Below are positions 28,946-37,182 of a stretch of 64,000 nt of DNA, one piece after another (position 1 is the stretch's first letter; the number at the start of each line of letters is the position of its first letter). The notes beneath the pieces were generated by a model, which was not told the origin of the DNA, made no database searches, and saw only the letters and a program-made list of their open reading frames with translations. Source of the DNA: an uncultured Clostridia bacterium (GTDB lineage Bacteria > Bacillota > Clostridia > Saccharofermentanales > Saccharofermentanaceae); the NCBI GenBank assembly GCA_946403085.1, contig CAMIYM010000001.1, positions 62,001-126,000 of the forward strand. The letters are read 5' to 3'. The position numbers were made by a program, and so were the translations under genes.

Positions 28946-29878
28946 ATGATCTATAACAACATCCTTGAGGCAATTGGAAATACGCCTCTTATCAAGCTGA
29001 ATCACATAGTACCCGAAGGCGCGGCAGACATTTTCGTTAAAAACGAAGGTTTGGACGTCGGAGGTTCCATTAAGACCCGTACGGCACTCAACATGATCGA
29101 ACGCGCCGAGAAAGAGGGCAAGCTCAATAAAGATTCCATAATCGTCGAGCCGACAAGCGGCAACCAGGGAATAGGCCTCGCGCTTATCGGTGCGGTTAAG
29201 GGATATAAGACGATAATCGTTATGCCTGACTCTGTAAGCCATGAGCGCTCCATGCTCGTAAAGCACTATGGTGCGGAAGTTGTTCTCATTCACGACGACG
29301 GCGACATCGGCAAGGCAATCGATGAGTGCAGGATCAAGGCAGAAGAGATCGCGGCATCAGATCCGCATGTATTCATCCCGCAGCAGTTCGAGAATCCGGC
29401 AAATACTGAAGCACAGTATGCATATACAGCAAGGGAGATCCTTGATGCTATGGAAGGCCGTGTTATTGACGGTTTCTGCTCCGGCATCGGTACGGGCGGC
29501 ACTATCACAGGCATCGGCCACGCATTGAAAGAAGCTAATCCTGCTACGGTCGTCTGGGCAGCTGAGCCAGAGAATGCAGCAATCCTGTCCGGCGGTTCTA
29601 TCGGCACACATGTTCAGATGGGAATTGGCGACGGCCTGATCCCCGGTATTCTTGATACCAAGGTTTACGACGATATCTGCATCATTACAGACGAAGAAGC
29701 CATCAACACATCACGTGAACTGACACGCAAGGAAGGTATGATGTGCGGCATCTCATCCGGCACGAATGTTGCCTGCGCGATCAAGCTCGCCAAGAAGCTC
29801 GGTCCCGGAAAGACTGTTGTTACAGTGCTTCCGGATACTGCAGAGAGATACTTTTCGACGCCGCTGTTTGAAGAGTGA
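28946..29878 (+). CDS. cysK: Cysteine synthase-like PLP enzyme
   Basis: A 310-residue fold-type II PLP enzyme. The track start at 28943 is a TTG; the ATG at 28946 has GGAG 7 nt away and is preferred. The PLP Lys lies in VGGSIKTRTAL; the usual residue after this Lys is Asp, here Thr. The substrate loop is PTSGNQGIGLA (canonical TSGNTG), the phosphate loop is GIGTGGTITG, and a late Ser motif is GISSGTN. It most likely makes cysteine from O-acetylserine and sulfide, but the altered loop could fit another sulfur donor or cystathionine chemistry. Confidence 0.85.
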   Translation: MIYNNILEAIGNTPLIKLNHIVPEGAADIFVKNEGLDVGGSIKTRTALNMIERAEKEGKLNKDSIIVEPTSGNQGIGLALIGAVKGYKTIIVMPDSVSHERSMLVKHYGAEVVLIHDDGDIGKAIDECRIKAEEIAASDPHVFIPQQFENPANTEAQYAYTAREILDAMEGRVIDGFCSGIGTGGTITGIGHALKEANPATVVWAAEPENAAILSGGSIGTHVQMGIGDGLIPGILDTKVYDDICIITDEEAINTSRELTRKEGMMCGISSGTNVACAIKLAKKLGPGKTVVTVLPDTAERYFSTPLFEE

Positions 29879-29909
29879 TGATCAATTAAATAAATTAAAT
29901 CCGGCTGCT

Positions 29910-29957
29910 ATTCAGGCTGTTTTTCAGGCTAACACTGAAGAACAGCCTGAATTTTTA
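29910..29957 (+). terminator. Rho-independent terminator of cysK-like gene
   Basis: A perfect 12-bp stem ATTCAGGCTGTT / AACAGCCTGAAT is followed by TTTTATT. The loop itself contains another TTCAGGCT copy. Confidence 0.85.
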
Positions 29958-30015
29958 TTGTTTACCGGTGGCCGTTCAGGGTGGAATTCAGGCTAAGACG
30001 GAGGATCAGCCTGAA
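29911..30015 (+). repeat. Intergenic island B: reiterated TTCAGGCT word
   Basis: TTCAGGCT occurs three times on plus (29911, 29923, 29987) and twice as AGCCTGAA on minus (29943, 30008) in about 105 bp. The first and third copies can each form a hairpin with a minus-strand copy. One of these is the terminator; the second hairpin lacks a T-run. No ORF is credible here. Confidence 0.75.
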
Positions 30016-30041
30016 AAAATGGCGCAGTAGATATATAGGAT

Positions 30042-30075
30042 TTGAAAAATCACTCGAAAAGTGTAAAATTACACT
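30042..30075 (+). promoter_or_regulatory. Promoter overlapped by a palindrome, upstream of the XRE gene
   Basis: A -35 TTGAAA (30042-30047), 16 bp, and -10 TAAAAT (30064-30069). The -10 is embedded in the palindrome AGTGTAA-AA-TTACACT (30060-30075). This is the arrangement expected for an autoregulated XRE repressor. Confidence 0.6.
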
Positions 30076-30100
30076 ATAGCAATAATGCAGGAGTCAAGGG

Positions 30101-30553
30101 ATGAGACGCGAGGAGTTCATCAAGACAGTAAGCAATAAGCTAAAGCTCATAAGAACTGAGTACGGAATAACTCAGGAGGTTATGAGCGAGATGCTTGGCA
30201 TCTCTAAGAAGACTCTCGTGGAGACTGAAAAGGGAAGGCGCGAACTGTCCTGGACAGAGGTTATCGCCGTGGCTACGGTTTTCGAGAAGAGCGAAGTGCT
30301 TCAGGGGATAACCGGCGGGGATGCAAGCGATGTGATCCATGCACTGGCTTTTGAAGACCGGAATATAGAGTATCCGCCGACTATGGGCGGTAAAGTATGG
30401 TGGCGGCTGATCGATGAGAAGTACGGCCTTAAGCTTCAGCAAAATTATGTTACAGGTCACTACAGGCTTCTTGATAAGGATGACTGCAGGCTGATCTCTT
30501 CGTTCAGCAGGGACGAAGTTGAAGAATACAGGAATTCTCTTGGGAGGCAGTAA
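30101..30553 (+). CDS. XRE-family transcriptional regulator
   Basis: A 150-residue protein with an N-terminal XRE helix-turn-helix (about residues 8-65: GITQEVMSEMLGISKKTLVETEKG). An uncharacterised C-terminal region of about 80 residues contains GGKVWWRLIDEKYGLKLQQN. The start is the ATG preceded by AGGAGTCAAGGG. A palindrome over its own -10 box suggests autoregulation. It leads a run of small membrane-protein genes and a PstS-like gene, and its stop overlaps the next start (TAATG), so it is likely co-regulated with them. Confidence 0.87.
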   Translation: MRREEFIKTVSNKLKLIRTEYGITQEVMSEMLGISKKTLVETEKGRRELSWTEVIAVATVFEKSEVLQGITGGDASDVIHALAFEDRNIEYPPTMGGKVWWRLIDEKYGLKLQQNYVTGHYRLLDKDDCRLISSFSRDEVEEYRNSLGRQ

Positions 30554-30783
30554 TGGAAGAGTTTCTGCTTTTGGTTGTAACGCTCGTCATGTTTGTAGCA
30601 CCGCCGGTGTTCTTCGTAATCTGCCTGGTCAATTCGATAATACACATACGCAAATATAAAAAAGGCGGGGAGAATAAGACCCGAGCTTTGACGTACGGAA
30701 TTATCTCAGGCGCGGCTTTCTCCTATCTCGTAGCGGAAGCATTGCTTATCATCTGGTTCGCCGAAGGTATCTCACACATGTGA
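30553..30783 (+). CDS. Small two-helix membrane protein (paralog a)
   Basis: A 76-residue protein with two membrane helices (about 5-28 and 47-70) separated by a basic loop HIRKYKKGGENK. It ends in GISHM. It overlaps the XRE stop by one base (TAATG) and has GGGAGG upstream. The downstream 89-residue protein shares the helix-basic loop-helix layout, the loop pattern KK-GE--K and the -HM ending, so the two are paralogs. The function is unknown. Confidence 0.75.
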   Translation: MEEFLLLVVTLVMFVAPPVFFVICLVNSIIHIRKYKKGGENKTRALTYGIISGAAFSYLVAEALLIIWFAEGISHM

Positions 30784-30819
30784 GGCTTAAGGCATAAAAA
30801 AAGAAATGGAGGAATAAAA

Positions 30820-31089
30820 ATGGAAACCGTATCAGCACTTGTGATTGGAATCTCCACTTTGGAGAGGATATTTAACAGCATTTTTCCTTTTATCCTTTAT
30901 GGAACGATGCCGGTCACCTTTCTCGTTTTCTTTGTTTTGTTCATTATTGCGGTAATCAAAGTAAAGAAAAAGGGCGAGAGAAAGGTAAAAGCCATAGTAT
31001 TCGGCTGCATTTCGGGATACTTCTTGTTGTGCACCATTGGCGAGATCGTCCTCTTTGCAATGCTGGCTTCTGCAATTGCACACATGTGA
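30820..31089 (+). CDS. Small membrane protein (paralog b)
   Basis: An 89-residue protein with AATGGAGG upstream. An extra N-terminal segment (about 1-25) precedes two membrane helices around the basic loop KVKKKGERKVKA, and it ends in AIAHM. It is clearly related to the preceding 76-residue protein. Both may form membrane complexes with each other or with the PstS-like protein downstream. No family is recognised. Confidence 0.75.
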   Translation: METVSALVIGISTLERIFNSIFPFILYGTMPVTFLVFFVLFIIAVIKVKKKGERKVKAIVFGCISGYFLLCTIGEIVLFAMLASAIAHM

Positions 31090-31098
31090 GGTCAGACC

Positions 31099-31236
31099 AT
31101 GAAGGATAAGACGTTTGTAATTATACTGGCGGTCATCATGGCCGTTGGAGTAGCGGCTACAACAGCCCTTTTGATCTACGGATACAATCTTTGGAAAGAA
31201 ATCTCAATAGTTGAGATGATCGCGAATTGGGGATGA
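31099..31236 (+). CDS. Very small single-helix membrane protein (45 aa)
   Basis: Too short for the ORF track. ATG at 31099, TGA at 31234-31236, with GAGGT 6 nt before the start. The product has one clear membrane helix (TFVIILAVIMAVGVAATTAL) with a basic N-terminus and a short amphipathic tail ending in IANWG. It sits 9 bp after paralog b and 5 bp before the PstS-like gene, so it fits an operon reading. The coding call rests on the ribosome site, spacing and hydrophobic pattern. Confidence 0.6.
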   Translation: MKDKTFVIILAVIMAVGVAATTALLIYGYNLWKEISIVEMIANWG

Positions 31237-31241
31237 TATAA

Positions 31242-32210
31242 ATGGATAAGAAAAAATTAGCCAAACAGCTTGGCGTTATTGCGCTGATTATTGCTTTGTT
31301 TATAGGACTTGATACCGGAATATATCAGTTGTTTATCAAGCGTGTTATCAGTCATCACTCTCCCGGCATGCAGAAGATGAGTGTGGAAGTCGGTAATTAC
31401 GTGCCTTTCACAGGTTCGGCAAATGTCTTTTCGGAAGATGGTGCGAAAAAGCTTGAAGGTGACATCCCGGTAATCGATGGTGCGGCAGCACTCCTTCCTG
31501 TATATGCGGGATTTGTCCAGAGCATCTATCCGGAGGATTCCGTCATCTTTAACGGTGAGGATTACGATGCGAAAAGTGCCATGCATTACACAAATACAAG
31601 AGGCGCTTATAAGGACATCGTTGACGGCAATGCGGATATAATCATCTGCGCTCAGCCTTCCGATGAGCAGCTTGCTTATGCGAAGGAAAAAGGCGTGGAA
31701 CTGGAACTTGTTCCTATCGGATCTGATGCATTTGTGTTCATAGTTAATGCGAACAATCCGGTGTCTGATATCACAATAGATCAGATCAAGGGCATCTATT
31801 CAGGAAAGATCACCAACTGGAGAGAACTTGGCGGAAAGAATGTTCCGATCGCTGCGATGAGAAGGAATAAGAACAGCGGTTCACAGACAGCACTCGAAAA
31901 GATAATGGGCGACACACCGATCAAGCCGGACTATACTGCTCTGTTCGGTAGCCCTATCGGATTCTCATTCAGATACTATGTCACAGGCATGCTTGCTGAA
32001 GGAGGCGTTAAGATCCTGACAATCAACGGTGTAGCACCGACGACAGAGACGCTCGCAGATGGCACGTATCCTGTATCCGGCAATCTCTATGCGGTATACC
32101 GCAAAGGCGAGACCAATGAGAATGTCTATAAGGCGGTTGACTTTATGCTCTCGCCTGAAGGACAGAAGATAGTGGAAAAGAGCGGATATATTCCCATACA
32201 TCAATTGTAA
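31242..32210 (+). CDS. Membrane-anchored PstS-like substrate-binding protein
   Basis: A 322-residue protein with an N-terminal membrane anchor (about 10-30) and no lipobox, followed by a phosphate-binding-type PBP domain. Recognisable parts are VPFTGSANVFSEDG, DGAAALLPVYAGF, GSDAFVFIVNANNPV, the very typical IKGIYSGKITNWRELGG and NSGSQTALEKIMG. In PstS these loops bind phosphate; here no PstCAB or PhoU genes are adjacent. The neighbours are small membrane proteins under an XRE regulator, so it may act as a sensor or binding partner rather than a transporter subunit. Confidence 0.85.
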   Translation: MDKKKLAKQLGVIALIIALFIGLDTGIYQLFIKRVISHHSPGMQKMSVEVGNYVPFTGSANVFSEDGAKKLEGDIPVIDGAAALLPVYAGFVQSIYPEDSVIFNGEDYDAKSAMHYTNTRGAYKDIVDGNADIIICAQPSDEQLAYAKEKGVELELVPIGSDAFVFIVNANNPVSDITIDQIKGIYSGKITNWRELGGKNVPIAAMRRNKNSGSQTALEKIMGDTPIKPDYTALFGSPIGFSFRYYVTGMLAEGGVKILTINGVAPTTETLADGTYPVSGNLYAVYRKGETNENVYKAVDFMLSPEGQKIVEKSGYIPIHQL

Positions 32211-32360
32211 TAAGTGCATAAAAAAGTGTCAGGCGGCGAGTTTTATTCATACAAAACCAAAGAATCAATTCAAATTTACTTTTTAGTGTACTAATGACAT
32301 AATTACCTTGGTTGGTGTGCTTTATATTACCAATCACTAATTCAAGGAGGGTCTATATCA

Positions 32361-32720
32361 ATGGATACAACAAAACAGCAACAGATCAATGGTCTTATTT
32401 TCGGTGGTATCTCACTTTTGCTTCCTAACGTTTCAAGCGTTATCAGCAACGCTACAAGCAATGATTCCAGTGCAGCAGTAGGTGGTGCTATTGCAGTTAT
32501 CATTATCAGCTTGGCAGCATTGATCCTGGGTATCATCGGTATCGTTAAGTCTGCAGCAGCTCGTAAGGCAGCTACAGAGGCAGGCGAGAAGAAGATCATC
32601 GGTACAATTGGTCTTATCGTTTCCATCGTTGGTACAGTTTACGCTGCACTCATCTTCTTCATGTTGGGCGTTTGCGTTGCATGCGTAGTATGCGCAGCAG
32701 CTGCAGCTATGTCCGCTTGA
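32361..32720 (+). CDS. Small polytopic membrane protein, DUF4190-like
   Basis: A 119-residue protein with three hydrophobic segments (about 10-30, 40-62, 80-117). A basic/Ala loop AARKAATEAGEKKI separates the second and third, and the C-terminus is Cys/Ala-rich (VCVACVVCAAAAAMSA). AGGAGGG precedes the ATG. Codon use is biased like that of the highly expressed genes nearby (rpoB, pfp). The layout resembles the minus-strand protein at 34.1 kb. The family assignment is a guess from that layout. Confidence 0.75.
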   Translation: MDTTKQQQINGLIFGGISLLLPNVSSVISNATSNDSSAAVGGAIAVIIISLAALILGIIGIVKSAAARKAATEAGEKKIIGTIGLIVSIVGTVYAALIFFMLGVCVACVVCAAAAAMSA

Positions 32721-32745
32721 TGATCAACGGATAAATTGATTTGAA

Positions 32746-32786
32746 AGAGCAGTTGTCTCGCGTTACGGGGCAACTGCTTTTGGTTT
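32746..32786 (+). terminator. Rho-independent terminator
   Basis: The stem AGCAGTTG / CAACTGCT is extended by G-U pairs and followed by TTTTGGTTT. It overlaps the first codons of the track ORF starting at 32741, which is one reason that TTG start is rejected. Confidence 0.75.
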
Positions 32787-32791
32787 ATAAC

Positions 32792-33595
32792 ATGTACCCA
32801 ACAATAGATATTTTCGGACATACGATCGGCACCTATACGATATGCGCAGCAATAGGGATTCTCCTTTGCGCGGTCGTAGGTTATCTGCTGATAAGGAAAA
32901 AGGACGGGGTCTGCATAGATGACCTCATTGTTACTGCTGTCTTTATCGTAGTCGGCATGGTCCTTGGCGGTCATGTGATCTTCGCCATAACCAATACGAC
33001 AAAGATAATCGCGCTGTTCCAGAATATGGGGAAGTACAGTTTCATTGATTTTGTACAGATCCTGTTCGGCAGTTATCTGGGAGGAATGGTGTTCTATGGC
33101 GGCGTTCTTGGCGGTCTGCTCGCTCTGCACCTGGTATGCAAACATTCGCAGTTCGGCCATCCGGATGTGATGTACGATATGTATGCTGTCTGCATTCCAT
33201 TATTCCATGTTTTCGGAAGGATCGGATGCTTTCTCGGAGGGTGCTGCTACGGAGTCGAATGCAAGTTAGGTTTTACGGTTCACGGCAATACACTGAACCC
33301 GGGAATAAATGATGTTAACCGTTTCCCGGTCCAGCTTGTTGAAGCAGCATGCAACCTGATCATTTTTATCGTGCTGCTGACACTTCACAGGAAAAAGAAG
33401 TTTGAACACAGGCTCCTGGTTGTCTATTTCTTCATCTATCCTGTCGTGAGGTTCATTCTGGAGTTTTTCAGGGGAGATGAGATCAGGGGATTCCTTTTCG
33501 GATTATCGACTTCGCAGATCATAAGCATAATCCTGCTAATCTCTGCACTGGTCATTACATGTATTGATCTTAGAAAAGCAAGACTTCAAGAATAA
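32792..33595 (+). CDS. Prolipoprotein diacylglyceryl transferase-like protein
   Basis: A 267-residue protein with about seven membrane helices. The track start (TTG at 32741) lies in a terminator; the ATG at 32792 begins MYPTIDIFGHTIGTYTI, which matches the Lgt N-terminus. The signature region reads HVFGRIGCFLGGCCYG rather than the GRIxNFINGE of housekeeping Lgt, while the C-terminal RFILEFFRGD is typical. It therefore belongs to a variant Lgt-like group, and its acceptor may differ. No strong ribosome site is seen. The window's lipoproteins show that a functional Lgt exists somewhere. Confidence 0.82.
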   Translation: MYPTIDIFGHTIGTYTICAAIGILLCAVVGYLLIRKKDGVCIDDLIVTAVFIVVGMVLGGHVIFAITNTTKIIALFQNMGKYSFIDFVQILFGSYLGGMVFYGGVLGGLLALHLVCKHSQFGHPDVMYDMYAVCIPLFHVFGRIGCFLGGCCYGVECKLGFTVHGNTLNPGINDVNRFPVQLVEAACNLIIFIVLLTLHRKKKFEHRLLVVYFFIYPVVRFILEFFRGDEIRGFLFGLSTSQIISIILLISALVITCIDLRKARLQE

Positions 33596-33599
33596 GCAT

Positions 33600-34012
33600 T
33601 AAAACGGGGAGTCCCAAAACCCTGGAATTGTTTTCGGCGCGTCTCGAAAACTGGGACTTGTTTTCGGGCCAGTGCAAAAATGATGCCAATTTGGGAGTGA
33701 TTTAGCACCATAATGAGCAATTTGGCCCTGAAATGCACGATTTGGTGCTAATTTGAGTGGATTCTGGCACCATTTTTGCACACCTGTCGCCAGGGTGGGT
33801 GGCATGAGGACACCAAGAAGATACCGTGGTGACGAAATGGTGACGAAAGACCTCAGAATCGTCACCAAAACTGTCACCAAAGGTCCAAAATGCACGAAGT
33901 GGTGACGAAAACAAGCATTACCGTCACCATCTCGTCACCAGCCTATTTTTCGGGACAGGGAAAGTAAAAAACTGCCTCAAGATCGTCACCAGCCGGCTTT
34001 TCGAGACAAGAA
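33600..34012 (+). repeat. Intergenic island C: inverted repeats and reiterated GTCACCA word
   Basis: A 466-bp gap between convergent genes with no credible ORF. Its left half has a long, near-perfect inverted pair: GTGCAAAAATGATGCC (33672-33687) and GGCACCATTTTTGCAC (33766-33781), 15 of 16 positions. Its right half repeats GTCACCA five times on plus (33861, 33873, 33923, 33934, 33985) and three times as TGGTGAC on minus (about 33827, 33838, 33900). The last two plus copies share GTCACCAGCC. Confidence 0.8.
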
Positions 34013-34015
34013 AAA

Positions 34016-34041
34016 AGTCCGCACTGTAATGGTGCGGACTT
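34016..34041 (-). terminator. Terminator of the minus-strand small membrane gene
   Basis: On the minus strand a perfect 10-bp stem AAGTCCGCAC / GTGCGGACTT is followed by TTTTC. Confidence 0.85.
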
Positions 34042-34061
34042 AAGTTAACAGTCAGAGACTA

Positions 34062-34349
34062 TTAGTTGTAGCTTGCGATACCAGCTGCTGCAGCTGCTGC
34101 AACGATGATGATCATAAGAGCGCCAACAACGATTGAGAGGATAAGACCGATGATAGCTGTGATCTTACCAACCTTTGTGAATGTGTTCTGAATGCCTGCC
34201 TTCTTGCACTGACCACCGAGAACAAGGCTGATGATAGCGGGAATAAGGCCGAAACCATATGCTTCGCAAAGAACGATAGAAGCGATACCGCATGCCATGC
34301 AAGCGATTGACTTACCCTTGGACTGATTCTGAACAGGTGCATTTTCCAT
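34062..34349 (-). CDS. Small membrane protein, DUF4190-like
   Basis: A 95-residue protein: a short polar N-terminus (MENAPVQNQSKGKS) and a Cys-containing first helix (IACMACGIASIVLCEAYGFG). A second segment (LIPAIISLVLGGQCKKAG) and a final long helix rich in Ile/Val/Ala follow. The GGQCKKAG turn is typical of small DUF4190-type proteins. GGAGGT lies 8 nt upstream on the minus strand. The gene is convergent with the Lgt-like gene across repeat island C and divergent from pfp. Confidence 0.78.
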   Translation of the reverse strand: MENAPVQNQSKGKSIACMACGIASIVLCEAYGFGLIPAIISLVLGGQCKKAGIQNTFTKVGKITAIIGLILSIVVGALMIIIVAAAAAAGIASYN

Positions 34350-34520
34350 AATACCTGACCTCCATTTTTTTATAAAAGTGGGATTTGTTAATTGTTTCCA
34401 TCCCCAAACAATTGCGATTTTATCAAAACAAAATGCGATTGTTAATAGACTTATAGACGAATTGTTTGAAAATCAAAATATATTTTTGTGAGATATGACG
34501 GGTTGGTGCAAAATCTATCA

Positions 34521-34549
34521 TTTACTTTTGGCTCCCGATTAATTATTAT
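34521..34549 (+). promoter_or_regulatory. Candidate promoter for pfp
   Basis: -35 TTTACT (34521-34526), 17 bp, -10 TATTAT (34544-34549), about 33 bp before the ATG. Confidence 0.6.
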
Positions 34550-34581
34550 TCTTGTGTATTTTATTTTTAAGGAGTATTGCT

Positions 34582-36240
34582 ATGGATATTTCACCACTTC
34601 AGAAGGCAAGATACGAATACCAGCCCAAGCTTCCGGGCATGCTCAGAAACGGCATTTCAGAGATTTCTGTACAGGAAGGTGCTGCTACACAGTCTGTTGC
34701 AGACCAGGATAAGATCAAGGCTCTTTTCCCTAACACATATGGTAAGCCTGAGATCACATTCGTTAAGGGCGCTAACACATCTGCAGCTAAGAAGCAGGTT
34801 GTAGGCGTTATTCTTTCAGGCGGTCAGGCTCCGGGCGGACACAACGTTATCTCCGGTCTTTATGACGCTTTGAAGGCTACAAACCCTGAGAATAAGCTCC
34901 TCGGCTTCAAGAAGGGTCCGGATGGACTTCTTAAGAATGACTATGTTGAGTTTGATGACAAGTTCATCGATGCTTACAGAAACACAGGCGGTTTCGATAT
35001 CATCGGTTCCGGCAGAACAAAGCTCGAGACAGTAGAGCAGTTCCAGACAGTTGCTAATTATGCTAAGGAGAACGGCCTTACAGCTATCGTTATCATCGGT
35101 GGTGACGACTCCAATACAAACGCTGCTACACTTGCTGAGTATATGGCTGCTAACAACACAGGCATCCAGGTTATCGGCTGCCCTAAGACGATCGACGGCG
35201 ACTTGAAGAACGAAGACATCGAGGCTTCTTTCGGTTTCGATACAGCTACAAAGACATATTCCGAACTCATCGGCAACATCGAGAGAGATGCTAACTCTGC
35301 AAAGAAGTATTGGCACTTCATCAAGGTTATGGGACGTTCTGCTTCCCACGTTGCTCTTGAGTGCGCACTTGAGACACAGCCTAACATCTGCCTCATCGGT
35401 GAGGAAGTTGCAGCTAAGAAGATGTCTCTTGCTGACATCACAAACCAGATCGCTGACTCTGTTGAGAAGAGAGCAGCTAACGGCGACAACTTCGGTGTTG
35501 CTATCATCCCTGAGGGTATCGTAGAGTTCGTTCCTGAGTTCTCCGCTCTCATCGCTGAGATCAACGAGCTCCTCGCAGGCGAGAAGACAGCTCAGTTCAA
35601 TGCTCTTCCTGACTGGAACGCTAAGTATGAGTTCATCAAGGCAGGCCTTTCCGCTGATGCTTTCAAGGTTTTCGATATCCTTCCCCAGGGCATCCAGCAG
35701 CAGCTCTTCCTCGAGAGAGACCCTCACGGCAACGTTCAGGTATCCCTCATCGAGTCTGAGAAGCTCTTCTCCGAGATGGTTAAGAATGAGCTCGCTAAGA
35801 GAAAGGAAGCTGGTACATACAAGGGCAAGTTCGGCGCTCAGCACCACTTCTTCGGTTATGAAGGCCGCTGCGCATTCCCTTCAAACTTCGATGCAGATTA
35901 CTGCTACTCTCTTGGCTTCAATGCATTCATGCTTATCCAGTATGGTTACACAGGATACCTTTCAAAGGTTTCCAACATCTCCAAGCCTGCTGATGAGTGG
36001 GTTGCAGGTGGTATGCCTATCACAAAGATGATGAACATGGAGAGAAGAAACGGTGCAGACAAGCCGGTTATCAGAAAGGCTCTCGTAGAGCTCGACGGCA
36101 AGCCGTTCAAGTATTTCGAAGCAAACAGAGAGAAGTGGGCAGTTGAGACTGCATTCACATTCCCTGGTGCTATCCAGTACTTCGGACCTTCTGACGTTTG
36201 CGACCGCACAACAATTACTCTCGCTCTTGAGAAGGGCTGA
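34582..36240 (+). CDS. pfp: Diphosphate-fructose-6-phosphate 1-phosphotransferase (PPi-dependent PFK)
   Basis: A 552-residue enzyme that interconverts fructose-6-phosphate and fructose-1,6-bisphosphate using PPi. The ATG at 34582 follows AAGGAG and replaces the upstream track start at 34552. The size is that of the long plant-like PFP class. Motifs: [22 protein letters not shown] (the second Asp marks PPi use where ATP enzymes have Gly), [11 protein letters not shown] and [11 protein letters not shown]. Codon bias suggests high expression. It is monocistronic, with its own promoter and terminator. With pgk-tpi it covers much of central glycolysis. Confidence 0.95.
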   Translation: MDISPLQKARYEYQPKLPGMLRNGISEISVQEGAATQSVADQDKIKALFPNTYGKPEITFVKGANTSAAKKQVVGVILSGGQAPGGHNVISGLYDALKATNPENKLLGFKKGPDGLLKNDYVEFDDKFIDAYRNTGGFDIIGSGRTKLETVEQFQTVANYAKENGLTAIVIIGGDDSNTNAATLAEYMAANNTGIQVIGCPKTIDGDLKNEDIEASFGFDTATKTYSELIGNIERDANSAKKYWHFIKVMGRSASHVALECALETQPNICLIGEEVAAKKMSLADITNQIADSVEKRAANGDNFGVAIIPEGIVEFVPEFSALIAEINELLAGEKTAQFNALPDWNAKYEFIKAGLSADAFKVFDILPQGIQQQLFLERDPHGNVQVSLIESEKLFSEMVKNELAKRKEAGTYKGKFGAQHHFFGYEGRCAFPSNFDADYCYSLGFNAFMLIQYGYTGYLSKVSNISKPADEWVAGGMPITKMMNMERRNGADKPVIRKALVELDGKPFKYFEANREKWAVETAFTFPGAIQYFGPSDVCDRTTITLALEKG

Positions 36241-36268
36241 TAAGCGTCATTTTCGAAAAGTATTTCCG

Positions 36269-36298
36269 GGGGCTGTCTCACGTGAGGCAGCCCTTTTT
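36269..36298 (+). terminator. Rho-independent terminator of pfp
   Basis: The stem GGGCTGTCTCAC / GTGAGGCAGCCC (one G-U pair) is followed by TTTTTCG. Confidence 0.9.
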
Positions 36299-36399
36299 CG
36301 TGAAATAAAGACATATCCTTTATATAAATGGCACTCCGGTTCATGCTACACTACAGGTAGTAGAGCGTTTGTCCGTATGAACTGTAAGGAGAATCAGCC

Positions 36400-37158
36400 A
36401 TGTGGATATGTAAAGAATGCGGTTTTGCAAATGAAGGCAGAACAGTCTGCAAAAAGTGCGGAGCTCCTGTTGATAAGAGCGGCGCGCAGGATAACCACGT
36501 TCCCTCTGATACTCATGATTCCCGCGAACTCACAACATATGAGATCAATAAAGAACTGAAGCGGCTCATCAGGCATTTCAATCCTCTGCTTCCTCAGTTC
36601 AAAGAATATAACTACTGCAACCAGAAACTCGATTTCCTCTCTAAAAAGGGTTACGTCCCCGTCGCGATCCTGATACTGGGGATCATTCTTAGTGCCATCA
36701 GTATTTTCCTTATTGTTATGACTTTTACGGTCCTGTTCAGGTTCTTTAACGGACTGCTTATCTGGTGGTTCATGTTCCTTGGACTTGGCATTTACTGTAT
36801 CACGGTATATATCCACAGCCTTTTGAAGAACAGGAAAGAGATCAGGAAATACATTACCAAAGAGATCGGGATCGCAAAGCAGCTTACGAAAAGCTTTGAC
36901 GAAGCAGAGACGGACATTATCGATGTAATGTATTCAGATCCGAGAATATTGGAAAAGATCGTCAATATAATCAGTGAAGGCAGGGCAAACACCGTAGATA
37001 AAGCGGTCGATGCCCTCTATGTCGAATCAGGAAAGACGAAGGAACAAAGCAGGAGATACCTTGACCTTGTCGCATCAAGACAGGCTGATTACGGCGGCAA
37101 AGACGCAGCGGTATTCTGCTCTGCGGACTTTTTCGGTGCCTATCACATGAAGAAATAA
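36400..37158 (+). CDS. Zinc-ribbon membrane protein of unknown function
   Basis: A 252-residue protein. The N-terminal zinc ribbon is CKECGFANEGRTVCKKCG (residues 4-21), followed by a polar linker and two membrane helices (about 87-110 and 117-142). A cytoplasmic C-terminal region of about 110 residues, mostly helical, completes it (EIGIAKQLTKSFDEAETDIIDVM). AAGGAGA precedes the start. This ribbon-plus-two-helix pattern is common among uncharacterised clostridial proteins. No partner is evident. Confidence 0.78.
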   Translation: MWICKECGFANEGRTVCKKCGAPVDKSGAQDNHVPSDTHDSRELTTYEINKELKRLIRHFNPLLPQFKEYNYCNQKLDFLSKKGYVPVAILILGIILSAISIFLIVMTFTVLFRFFNGLLIWWFMFLGLGIYCITVYIHSLLKNRKEIRKYITKEIGIAKQLTKSFDEAETDIIDVMYSDPRILEKIVNIISEGRANTVDKAVDALYVESGKTKEQSRRYLDLVASRQADYGGKDAAVFCSADFFGAYHMKK

Positions 37159-37182
37159 AACCTTTGATCTAACAGATAGTAA

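Noticed and set aside
32741-32791. N-terminal extension of the Lgt-like ORF
   Set aside because: It has a TTG start within a terminator hairpin; the Lgt-like N-terminus begins at 32792.
33599-33914. Minus-strand ORFs of 98 and 70 aa in island C
   Set aside because: Their composition follows the repeats, there is no ribosome site, and no recognisable domain is present.
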